DNA of 64,000 nt from Bacilli bacterium (GTDB lineage Bacteria > Bacillota_I > Bacilli_A > RF39 > UBA660), in assembly GCA_017941235.1 (NCBI GenBank), contig JAGAWU010000057.1, positions 1-64,000 on the forward strand, in the 5' to 3' direction. This document shows, piece by piece, positions 55,159 through 62,035 of the stretch (its first letter is position 1; the number at the start of each line of letters is the position of its first letter). A program made the position numbers and the translations under genes. The notes under the pieces were generated by a model that saw only the letters and a list, made by a program, of their open reading frames with translations, had not been told where the DNA came from and did not search any database.

Positions 55159-55188
55159 AGTGCTTGCTAATTGAAGGGGAGTGTATTT

Positions 55189-55851
55189 GTGGAAGAAATC
55201 AATTTAGTTGAAATATTTAGTTATTTCAAATCAAAGATAGTACCAATATTAATAGTAATAGGAGTAATACTAGTTGTTGGTAATATTTATTCAATATTTT
55301 TAAAAACACCTATGTATCAAAGTAACACTACAGTATTATTAGTTAATAGTAAGAATAATAATACAACTGAGTTACAACTTAATAAAAACTTAGTTACTAC
55401 TTATACTGAAATTATTAAGAGTCGTAGAGTATTAACTCAAGTAATAAAAGAAGGAAAACTTGATTGTAGTGTAGCTGAACTATCTAATATGATAAGTGTA
55501 GAAGCAGTAGGAGATACTGAACTTATTAGAATTACAGTTAAAAATCCTAATAAGAAAAAAGCTTCTATAATAGCTGATCAAATAGCTGATACTTTTATTA
55601 AAGAAATAAAAGATTTATATCATTTAGAGAATGTTAGTGTTGTAGATAAAGCTATAGTAAATAATAATGCTTATAACATTAACTATTTAAAAGATAATAT
55701 TATATATTTAGGAATAGGAATAGTACTTACATTTGGTATAGTATTTGTTATGTATTATTTCGATACTACTATTAAATCAACAGAAGTAGTTGAAAATAAA
55801 CTTGGTTTAACAGTAATAGGAATTGTTCCTGAAGAAAAGGATAGGGGGTAA
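55189..55851 (+). CDS. cpsC: Polysaccharide chain-length/kinase-modulator protein CpsC (Wzz family)
   Basis: The 220-residue protein has two membrane helices (about residues 18-40 and 172-193) flanking an extracytoplasmic Wzz domain (LKTPMYQSNTTVLLV near 45). It ends in a short cytoplasmic tail that activates the separate kinase CpsD. GTG 55189 is chosen because AAGGGGAG lies at proper distance; TTG 55171 precedes that site. It is the first gene behind the cps promoter and is followed after 5 bases by cpsD. Confidence 0.92.
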   Translation: MEEINLVEIFSYFKSKIVPILIVIGVILVVGNIYSIFLKTPMYQSNTTVLLVNSKNNNTTELQLNKNLVTTYTEIIKSRRVLTQVIKEGKLDCSVAELSNMISVEAVGDTELIRITVKNPNKKKASIIADQIADTFIKEIKDLYHLENVSVVDKAIVNNNAYNINYLKDNIIYLGIGIVLTFGIVFVMYYFDTTIKSTEVVENKLGLTVIGIVPEEKDRG

Positions 55852-55856
55852 TAAAT

Positions 55857-56609
55857 ATGAGAACAACTGATTTAATTATGAACTCAAATCCTAAATCTAT
55901 GTTTAGTGAGGCAATTAAAACTATTCGTACTAACTTAGCTTTTTCTGCTATTTCAGGAAATATGAAAACATTACTTGTTACATCACCAGAAGCTGGAGAT
56001 GGTAAAAGTTTCGTAGCAGCTAACCTTGCTGTAGCTTATGCACATGAAGAAAAAAAAGTACTAATTATTGATTGTGATTTAAGAAAAGGTAGACAACATG
56101 ATATATTTGGTGTCAATAATATGGGAACTAGAGGATACTCAAATTTAATATTAAACTATGATAAAAATGATACTAAATTTGGTGACTATATAATAGAAAC
56201 TGGTGTTAAAAATGTTAATTTAATACCTGCTGGTCCTACACCTCCAAATCCAGTTGAATTATTAAATTCTGAAAATAATCAAAAATTACTCTTTGAATTA
56301 AAAGAAAAGTTTGATATAATTATACTTGACTGTCCGCCAGTTATAGGATTAAGTGATACATTAGTTTTAACTAAATATAGTGATAGCAATATAGTTGTTG
56401 TTTCTAATAAGAAAACTAAAGTAGAAAGTTTAGAGAAAACTAAGAAAACATTTGAACAAATAGAAGCACCTATTACTGGAGTAATTATTAATAAAGCTTC
56501 TGTTAAAGATAATAGTTATTATGGATATTATTGTAATGATTATTATTACTATGACGAGAATGGGACAAAAAAGACAAAGAGAAGTAGATTAAAAAGATTT
56601 AGAAGATAA
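55857..56609 (+). CDS. cpsD: Tyrosine-protein kinase CpsD (BY-kinase)
   Basis: The 250-residue protein is a BY-kinase cytoplasmic domain. Walker A is SPEAGDGKS near residue 41, Walker A' is IIDCDLRKGRQHDIFG near residue 70 and Walker B is ILDCPPVIG. The C-terminus carries a tyrosine cluster (SYYGYYCNDYYYYDENG) that is the expected autophosphorylation site. It works with CpsC and is reversed by CpsB, controlling polysaccharide polymerisation and export. Confidence 0.94.
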   Translation: MRTTDLIMNSNPKSMFSEAIKTIRTNLAFSAISGNMKTLLVTSPEAGDGKSFVAANLAVAYAHEEKKVLIIDCDLRKGRQHDIFGVNNMGTRGYSNLILNYDKNDTKFGDYIIETGVKNVNLIPAGPTPPNPVELLNSENNQKLLFELKEKFDIIILDCPPVIGLSDTLVLTKYSDSNIVVVSNKKTKVESLEKTKKTFEQIEAPITGVIINKASVKDNSYYGYYCNDYYYYDENGTKKTKRSRLKRFRR

Positions 56610-56621
56610 TGGAGGGATACT

Positions 56622-57296
56622 ATGAATGAAGCAGTTGTAGATACTAGCTTAGTTGAGGAAAGAAGTTCAGTAAAAGAAAAAATGTATTTTGGTATTAAAA
56701 GAGCATTTGATATATGTGTATCTTTAGTAGGTATGTTATTCTTAATACCAAGTGTTATTTTTGTAAAACTTGCTTATTTATTATCTGGAGATTTCCATAC
56801 AATATTTTATTCTCAAAAGAGAATTGGTAAAGATGGAAAAGAATTTAAGTTTTATAAATTTAGAAGTATGCTTGTAGATAGTGAAGGGATACTTGAGAAT
56901 ACACTTAAGATGGATCCAATAGCAGCTGATGAATATAAAAGAACTAAGAAACTTAAAAATGATCCTAGAATTACTAAAGTAGGGAGATTTATAAGAAAAA
57001 CTTCTATAGATGAACTTCCACAATTAATTAATATATTTAAGGGTGATATGAGTTTAATAGGTAATAGACCTTATTTACCTAGAGAAAAAGAAGATATGGG
57101 ACCTTTCTATAACTCAATTATTAAGACTAAACCAGGACTTACTGGTTATTGGCAAGTAAATGGTAGAAGTAATACTACTTTTGCTAAAAGATTAGAATTA
57201 GAAAGCTATTATTCTAATCATTGTGGTTTAAGAATGGATATAAAAATATTCTTTAAAACATTTACTGCAGTATTATTTCATAAAGGTGCAGAATAG
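56622..57296 (+). CDS. Undecaprenyl-phosphate sugar transferase (initiating glycosyltransferase)
   Basis: The 224-residue protein belongs to the bacterial sugar transferase family (PF02397), which loads the first sugar-phosphate onto undecaprenyl phosphate. It has an N-terminal membrane segment (about 30-52), KFYKFRSM, DPRITKVGRFIRKTSIDELPQ with the catalytic Asp-Glu pair, SLIGNRP, and the C-terminal PGLTGYWQVNGRS. The large N-terminal membrane domain of WbaP/CpsE is lacking, so it is the short type. Which sugar is moved cannot be read from sequence. Confidence 0.93.
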   Translation: MNEAVVDTSLVEERSSVKEKMYFGIKRAFDICVSLVGMLFLIPSVIFVKLAYLLSGDFHTIFYSQKRIGKDGKEFKFYKFRSMLVDSEGILENTLKMDPIAADEYKRTKKLKNDPRITKVGRFIRKTSIDELPQLINIFKGDMSLIGNRPYLPREKEDMGPFYNSIIKTKPGLTGYWQVNGRSNTTFAKRLELESYYSNHCGLRMDIKIFFKTFTAVLFHKGAE

Positions 57297-57793
57297 TGTT
57301 AAAATTAGTTGATGTAACTCCTAGTGATGATGAATTATTAAAGGTTAGAATAATGATGTATGAAGAGCCAGGAATTAGAGAAGTCTTTAATGGTAGAGGA
57401 GATAGACTTGCTACTAGTCATAAAGTATATATTATTATGAATGATAACCAAGAAGTTGGGTTTGCAAATTTAGTATTTGAAAAACAAAATTATGATTTTT
57501 ATTTCTTAGATATGGGAATAAAAGAAAATTATAGAGGTAAAGGTATAGCAACAGAAGTGTTACAAACCTTAAAAAATATTAATTCTAAACCTATTATAAT
57601 TGAAACTAGAGAGAATAATACTTTAGCTAATTGTTCTGCTGAAAGAATAGGTTGTATGTTAATGAGTAAAGATAATAAAAACTATTATTTATTACAGAGA
57701 GAACATTATAATGAATTTATAGATAATGGTTATCTTGATAAATTAACTGAACATTTAAACGAAGATAAAGATAAAAGATTTTTATATAAATAA
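57296..57793 (+). CDS. GNAT-family acetyltransferase
   Basis: The 165-residue protein has the GNAT fold with the acetyl-CoA loop YRGKGIATEVL near residue 81 and the preceding beta strand FYFLDMGIKENYRG. The substrate is unknown; in this locus it may acetylate an amino sugar. It starts with GTG, sharing one base with the upstream stop codon, with AAAGGTG before it. The last ~20 residues are highly charged. Confidence 0.82.
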   Translation: MLKLVDVTPSDDELLKVRIMMYEEPGIREVFNGRGDRLATSHKVYIIMNDNQEVGFANLVFEKQNYDFYFLDMGIKENYRGKGIATEVLQTLKNINSKPIIIETRENNTLANCSAERIGCMLMSKDNKNYYLLQREHYNEFIDNGYLDKLTEHLNEDKDKRFLYK

Positions 57794-57820
57794 AGAATTA
57801 AGGGGTAAAAAAAACATAAT

Positions 57821-57868
57821 AAAAGATACACATTAAGATTATCCTTAATAGATGTGTATCTTTTGTTT
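57821..57868 (+). terminator. Strong terminator inside the cps locus
   Basis: AAAAGATACACAT (57821-57833) pairs with ATGTGTATCTTTT (57852-57864). An inner TAAG/CTTA stem is present and a T-rich tail follows. It separates the acetyltransferase gene from the glycosyltransferase start, so later cps genes need readthrough or antitermination. Confidence 0.85.
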
Positions 57869-57885
57869 TGTAGAGGGGTGAGTAT

Positions 57886-57942
57886 ATGAGAAAGAAAAAT
57901 GAACCAATTAGAATAGCACAAATTATAGGTAAATGTGTCTAG
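57886..57942 (+). pseudogene. Glycosyltransferase gene fragment, cut off after 18 codons
   Basis: A good ribosome site (AGAGGGGTGAG) and ATG 57886 open a frame reading MRKKNEPIRIAQIIGKCV and then a stop at 57940-57942. This is the typical N-terminus of family-1 (GT4) capsule glycosyltransferases, where IGxxVxGGVE normally follows. The expected GGVE and the rest of the ~370-residue protein are absent in all frames. The gene is therefore interrupted at this point, most simply by the element that follows. Confidence 0.8.
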
Positions 57943-58029
57943 GCGTTCGTAGACGAGAAATCGAATGTCAAAAAATCCCTGAAAATAAAGGGAAAACAAA
58001 AATTGCAAATTTTCATATTTTGAAATATG

Positions 58030-58051
58030 CAGTCAAAAGAAGACTGTTTTT
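58030..58051 (+). terminator. Terminator in the element's left end
   Basis: CAGTC (58030-58034) pairs with GACTG (58042-58046), followed by five T. Confidence 0.6.
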
Positions 58052-58246
58052 ATTTTGGCAAAATTCGAGAGTCTTATGTAGTAGATAATCTCTAACATAC
58101 AACTTATACAAAAATATATAATTAAAAAAATAATAAAATCCTTAAGATTTTAAACAAAAAATGAATCTATTATTTTTACTCCTTTCAAGTGGATAATAAC
58201 TAATAGACCTTAAATTGTTAAATGTGTAATTATAGTGAAAAAAACA

Positions 58247-58280
58247 AGTAGTCTACAATGAATATTTAGACTGCTTTTTT
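58247..58280 (+). terminator. Terminator before the element's first gene
   Basis: AGTAGTCTA (58247-58255) pairs with TAGACTGCT (58267-58275; one G-U pair), followed by T residues to 58280. Confidence 0.78.
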
Positions 58281-58340
58281 ATTTGATAGATTAGAAGTTA
58301 TAAATATAATTCTCATTCTCTCATAGATAGGAAGGAAAAA

Positions 58341-58763
58341 ATGGAGAATAAAAAAGGAGATAAAGAATTAGTATTTATGCTATATAATTATCCAAATATA
58401 GATAAACTAATTGAAAATAGAAAACTAGAAATAATAGACAAAGTAAATACTAGTTATAACGAATGGAGTAAAGCTAAACATTCATTGTATACAAATACTT
58501 TAGAAGATATTATTGAAAGAATTGATTCGGATAAAACAATAAGTAGATTGAACAAATGGAAAAATATAATAGAAAAATTCCTAGGTGGTATTAGTTATAA
58601 CGACATGATTAAAAGATTTGTTACTAACAAGTATTTTTTTAATGGTTCCACAGAAGAAGTAATGAAAACATTAAAGATTAATTATGATGAATATTATTTT
58701 CTAGATCAAATAACAAAAAAAAGTTTATATAGATTATGTGAAAAAGAAAAACTATATGTATGA
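58341..58763 (+). CDS. Possible ArpU/RinA-like regulator of the element
   Basis: The 140-residue helical protein ends in a sequence resembling a sigma-region-4-like helix-turn-helix: KYFFNGSTEEVMKTLKINYDEYYFLDQITKKSLYRL, read in parts. That arrangement recalls the ArpU/RinA late regulators of phages and related elements. The similarity is weak, so function is tentative. ATG 58341 follows AGGAAGGA. Its last 4 bases overlap the open frame of the next gene, so it is the first gene of the element's operon. Confidence 0.5.
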   Translation: MENKKGDKELVFMLYNYPNIDKLIENRKLEIIDKVNTSYNEWSKAKHSLYTNTLEDIIERIDSDKTISRLNKWKNIIEKFLGGISYNDMIKRFVTNKYFFNGSTEEVMKTLKINYDEYYFLDQITKKSLYRLCEKEKLYV

Positions 58764-58774
58764 AAGGAGTAAAA

Positions 58775-59572
58775 ATGACACCAGCAGGTGAAGTTCGAGT
58801 ACACAAGAATAATGGATATACTATTATTCCTAATGAAATACTTAGAGATATGAATTTATCATTAAAATCTAAATCATTACTTAGCTTAATGTTGAGCTTA
58901 CCTGATGATTGGGATTACACTGTAGCAGGACTAACTAAACTTGTGAAAGAAGGATATGATTCTGTTGATTCAGGAATTAAAGAATTAATTAAGTTTGGTT
59001 ATGTTTATAGAGAAGAATCTAGAAAAGAAAGAGGATATTTTAAATATATTTATCATATATTTGAAAGTCCTAAAGATAACTATTTTTTAAACAAAAATCA
59101 ACCGGTGGGGGAAAAACGGGTAGCCGTTAAACGGATAGCCGAAAAAACCGAACAACAAAATAAAGATTATAAAAAAGATATAAAAGATAAATATGATAAA
59201 ACTCAAAATGAAAATATTAATCATAATATTTTAACCAAAGAACTGATTAAGCTAAACTACATTGATAGTGATGACGAATTTAGTTCTTTTAATTTTGATA
59301 ATTTATTTCATAAATATCTATCTGAAGGAAAAAGTTATTTAGAACTGTTTACTAGCATTCATTATATAGTATCTAGAGTAAAAGGAAATAATTATACGGA
59401 CGAAGATGGAAATGAGATAAAAAATCGTTATTCATATTTTAAAAATGCCATTGAATCAAATTTTGAAAGATTAGATAACCAGACAGATGAAATTTGGTCA
59501 GAGGCAGAATTAACAAAAATGTTAGAAGAATTTAAGATTAAGAAAAAAGAAGAAGGTGATTTATATAGATGA
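58775..59572 (+). CDS. Winged-helix replication-initiator-like protein
   Basis: The 265-residue protein starts with a winged-helix domain of the kind found in replisome organisers of phages and conjugative elements (GYTIIPNEILRDMNLSLKSKSLLSLMLSLPDDW, then DSGIKELIKFGYVYRE, residues ~14-80). A polar linker near residues 110-145 is encoded by unusual GC-rich repeats, and a helical C-terminal domain follows. ATG 58775 is preferred because AAAGGAG lies 6 bases before it. Its stop overlaps parA by 4 bases, which fits a replication-partition operon. Confidence 0.7.
   Translation: MTPAGEVRVHKNNGYTIIPNEILRDMNLSLKSKSLLSLMLSLPDDWDYTVAGLTKLVKEGYDSVDSGIKELIKFGYVYREESRKERGYFKYIYHIFESPKDNYFLNKNQPVGEKRVAVKRIAEKTEQQNKDYKKDIKDKYDKTQNENINHNILTKELIKLNYIDSDDEFSSFNFDNLFHKYLSEGKSYLELFTSIHYIVSRVKGNNYTDEDGNEIKNRYSYFKNAIESNFERLDNQTDEIWSEAELTKMLEEFKIKKKEEGDLYR
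59116..59141 (+). repeat. GC-rich direct repeats in the initiator-like gene
   Basis: ACGGGTAGCCG (59116-59126) and ACGGATAGCCG (59131-59141) repeat with 15-bp period inside the linker-coding part. The surrounding 59101-59150 contains ACCGG and AACCG and is far richer in G+C than its neighbourhood. Origins located within rep genes carry such iterons; here this is inference. Confidence 0.6.
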
Positions 59573-60399
59573 AATGCCAAGTACTAGCTATAGCAAATCA
59601 AAAAGGTGGAGTTGGGAAAACAACAACTACATTTAATCTTGGAGTTGCATTGGCACATAGTGGGAGAAAAGTATTATTAATAGATGCAGATCCACAAGGA
59701 GATTTAACTACTTACATGGGGTGGCATAATGCTGATAATTTACCAGTAACTTTGTCTACAATAATGAGTAGATGTATAAACGATATGGATATTAATTCTG
59801 AAGAAGCAGTTCTTCACCATAATGAAGGGGTTGATTTAATACCAACTAATTTGGAACTTGCTTCATTAGAAGTAAGTTTGGTTAATGCAATGAGTAGAGA
59901 ATCAACAATGAAAAATTGTATTGAAGAATTAAAACAAAAATATGATTTTATTTTAATAGACTGTATGCCTTCACTAGGAATGATTACAATAAACGCTTTA
60001 GCTAGTGCTGATAAGGTAATTATACCTGTTCAATCAGAATTCTTAGCTGCAAAAGGAATGAATCATTTAATGAATACTATTATGAAAGTTAGAAAAAACA
60101 TCAATAAGGAATTGGATGTTTCTGGAATTGTTTTAACTATTGTAGATGGTAGAAGAAAATTATCAAAAGAAATAACTGAAGAGTTAAAAGAAACATATGG
60201 AAAAGTATTCAAAATATATGATACACAGATTCCTAGAGCAGTAAAAGCAGCAGAATCATCTAGAATGGGAGAGAGTATCCTTTCTTATGACAAAGATAGT
60301 AATGTTGCAAAAAGTTATATTGAATTAGCAAAGGAGGTTTTAAACGATGAGCGAACAAAGAATAAAACAAGAGATTCCCATGAACTTCAATCTAGATGA
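59569..60399 (+). CDS. parA: ParA-family partition ATPase
   Basis: The 276-residue protein is a ParA/Soj ATPase with the deviant Walker A KGGVGKTT at residues 12-19, LLIDADPQGDLT near 37, Walker B FILIDCMPSLG near 125 and VQSEFLAAKG. It moves plasmid or element copies to daughter cells together with ParB. No N-terminal DNA-binding extension is present (type Ib/Soj-like size). It overlaps the initiator-like gene by 4 bases and the parB gene by 53 bases. Confidence 0.94.
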   Translation: MKCQVLAIANQKGGVGKTTTTFNLGVALAHSGRKVLLIDADPQGDLTTYMGWHNADNLPVTLSTIMSRCINDMDINSEEAVLHHNEGVDLIPTNLELASLEVSLVNAMSRESTMKNCIEELKQKYDFILIDCMPSLGMITINALASADKVIIPVQSEFLAAKGMNHLMNTIMKVRKNINKELDVSGIVLTIVDGRRKLSKEITEELKETYGKVFKIYDTQIPRAVKAAESSRMGESILSYDKDSNVAKSYIELAKEVLNDERTKNKTRDSHELQSR

Positions 60400-61318
60400 T
60401 TTCTATACAACCCAAGAACAAAGAGACGAAAATAAAAAAGAAAAAATTGAAGAAATAGATATCTCGTTAATTGATAGTTTTAAAAATCATCCGTTTAAAG
60501 TCTTAGATAATGAAGAATTAAATTCATTAGAAGAAAGTATTAAAAATAATGGTTTAATGGAAGCTGTTATTATTAGACCTAAAGAAGATGGACGATACGA
60601 AATGGTATCAGGTCATAGAAGATTACTTGCTTGTAAAAAATTAGGATTAGATAAGATTCCAAGTATAGTAAGAAACCTTTCACAAGACGAAGCTACTATT
60701 TATATGGTTGATTCTAATCTACATAGAGAAAAACTTTTACCAAGTGAAAAAGCTTTTGCATATAAAATGAAATATGAGGCAATAAAACATCAAGGTAAAA
60801 CTTTTGGTCCACTGGACCAGAAGTTAGATACTTCAGGACCAATTGACCGAAAGTCTAGTGCAGAAATACTTGGTGACGAACATGGTGAAAGTGAAAAGAC
60901 AGTAAGAAGATATATAAGATTAACTTACTTGATTCCTGAACTATTACAAATGGTAGATAATTCAGAGCTTAACGAATCACCATCAATTGCAATAAGACCA
61001 GCTGTAGAACTTTCTTATTTAATAACTCATGAGCAAAGAATATTGGCAGAATATATTGAATACAATCTAACAACCCCATCACTAGAACAAGCAAAAAAAT
61101 TAAAAGAATTAAGTAAGAATGGAGTTGTAGATGAAACAAAAATTGAAGAATTATTAGACCAGCCAAAAGCGAACCAAATACAAAAAATTAAGATTAGTGA
61201 AGAAAAATTATTCACAGTTGTTCCTAAAAATGTAGATAGAACTAAATTAGAAGATTTTGTGTTAAAAGCATGTGAGTTTTATTCTAAACATTTAAAGAAT
61301 AGAGAAAGAGAAAGATAA
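60347..61318 (+). CDS. parB: ParB-family partition protein
   Basis: The 323-residue protein has the ParB N-terminal CTP-binding domain (LDNEELNSLEESIKNNGLMEAVIIRP, then SGHRRLLACKKLG, IYMVDSNLHRE). A helix-turn-helix domain (GESEKTVRRYIRL, IAIRPAVELSYL) and a C-terminal charged part follow. ParB binds the centromere site and loads onto DNA with CTP. ATG 60347 follows AAGGAGGTT within the end of parA. An insert (FGPLDQKLDTSGPIDR) between the two domains is encoded by sequence with an unusual inverted repeat. Confidence 0.93.
   Translation: MSEQRIKQEIPMNFNLDDFYTTQEQRDENKKEKIEEIDISLIDSFKNHPFKVLDNEELNSLEESIKNNGLMEAVIIRPKEDGRYEMVSGHRRLLACKKLGLDKIPSIVRNLSQDEATIYMVDSNLHREKLLPSEKAFAYKMKYEAIKHQGKTFGPLDQKLDTSGPIDRKSSAEILGDEHGESEKTVRRYIRLTYLIPELLQMVDNSELNESPSIAIRPAVELSYLITHEQRILAEYIEYNLTTPSLEQAKKLKELSKNGVVDETKIEELLDQPKANQIQKIKISEEKLFTVVPKNVDRTKLEDFVLKACEFYSKHLKNRERER
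60805..60819 (+). repeat. Perfect inverted repeat inside parB
   Basis: TGGTCC-ACT-GGACCA is a perfect 6-bp inverted repeat. Related GGACC and GACC words follow at 60836-60846. It could be a ParB binding site or be coincidental to the coding of GPLDQ. Confidence 0.45.
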
Positions 61319-61326
61319 TTGCACAT

Positions 61327-61354
61327 TTGATTAATATTCATTAATCTTTATAAT
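61327..61354 (+). promoter_or_regulatory. Promoter of the secreted-protein gene
   Basis: TTGATT (61327-61332), 16 bp, TATAAT (61349-61354), 24 bases before the start codon. Confidence 0.75.
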
Positions 61355-61377
61355 GCAGGTTAGAAAGGGTGAATTTT

Positions 61378-61989
61378 ATGAAAAAGAAAAAAATAATAGT
61401 TGTACTTATTCTAGCTGTATTAAGCATTGGTTTTTATTTTAAAGATGATATAGCAATGATTAAACATCATATATATCCGATTCAATCTAATAAAAAGTTA
61501 GAAAATCAAGAGACGATTGAAGAAGAACAAATAGTTAAAGAAGATTCTAAAGAAGAAATAAAAACAGAAAAAGAAGAAGCTAAAGAAATAATTAAAACTG
61601 AACAAGAAGAAGTTAAGGAAGAAGTTAAAGTGAATAATAATTTCTCTAAGACAGAAACAAAAAAAGAAAATGTTAACAATCAAAAAATAGAAATGCCGAA
61701 ACAAGATCCACCAAAGAACAATAATAATCAACATAGTGAATCAGGAAATTCTAATGAAAATGTTAAACATGAAGAGAAACCAGTTGTAGTTCAAAAACAA
61801 CCATGGGAAGAATTAGGACTAACTGAAGATCAATTTAAAAATCAACCAATGTACTCCTGGGAAGAAGTTGATTTTAAAACAAAAGAGGAATGTATGAATT
61901 ATGGTAATGAACATGCAGAATATGGATTCGAATGTTCAGAAGTAACTAGTTGGACAAGGAGTCTTGGATGGGACTATAGAACATTTTAA
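61378..61989 (+). CDS. Membrane-anchored/secreted protein with low-complexity stalk
   Basis: The 203-residue protein has an N-terminal membrane helix (about residues 5-22), a Lys/Glu-rich low-complexity stalk (about 40-130, repeated EEVKEE/EEAKEI words) and a small C-terminal domain of ~60 residues. That domain is rich in aromatic and acidic residues and contains two Cys (KEECMNYG and GFECSE) that may form a disulfide outside the cell. I do not recognise the C-terminal domain. ATG 61378 follows AAAGGGTG. It has its own promoter and terminator. Confidence 0.62.
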   Translation: MKKKKIIVVLILAVLSIGFYFKDDIAMIKHHIYPIQSNKKLENQETIEEEQIVKEDSKEEIKTEKEEAKEIIKTEQEEVKEEVKVNNNFSKTETKKENVNNQKIEMPKQDPPKNNNNQHSESGNSNENVKHEEKPVVVQKQPWEELGLTEDQFKNQPMYSWEEVDFKTKEECMNYGNEHAEYGFECSEVTSWTRSLGWDYRTF

Positions 61990-61997
61990 AAATATAT

Positions 61998-62020
61998 AGA
62001 TGCTTAAGGCATCTTTTTTT
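61998..62020 (+). terminator. Terminator before the adhesin gene
   Basis: AGATGC (61998-62003) pairs with GCATCT (62009-62014), followed by T residues to 62020. Confidence 0.82.
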
Positions 62021-62035
62021 ATTGGAGGTAGAAAT

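Larger units (their letters stand above)
57943..58340 (+). other. Gene-free left end of the element
   Basis: No convincing gene is present. It holds a CCCT/AGGG hairpin (57974-57993), a near-palindrome CATATTT-TG-AAATATG (58013-58028) and two terminators (58030-58051 and 58247-58280). Such spacing before a replication gene could contain a control RNA or the transfer/replication origin, but nothing specific is recognised. Confidence 0.4.

Noticed and set aside
58027-58095. 22-codon frame starting MQSKEDCFYFG in the element's left end
   Set aside because: There is no ribosome site and the frame coincides with a terminator hairpin.
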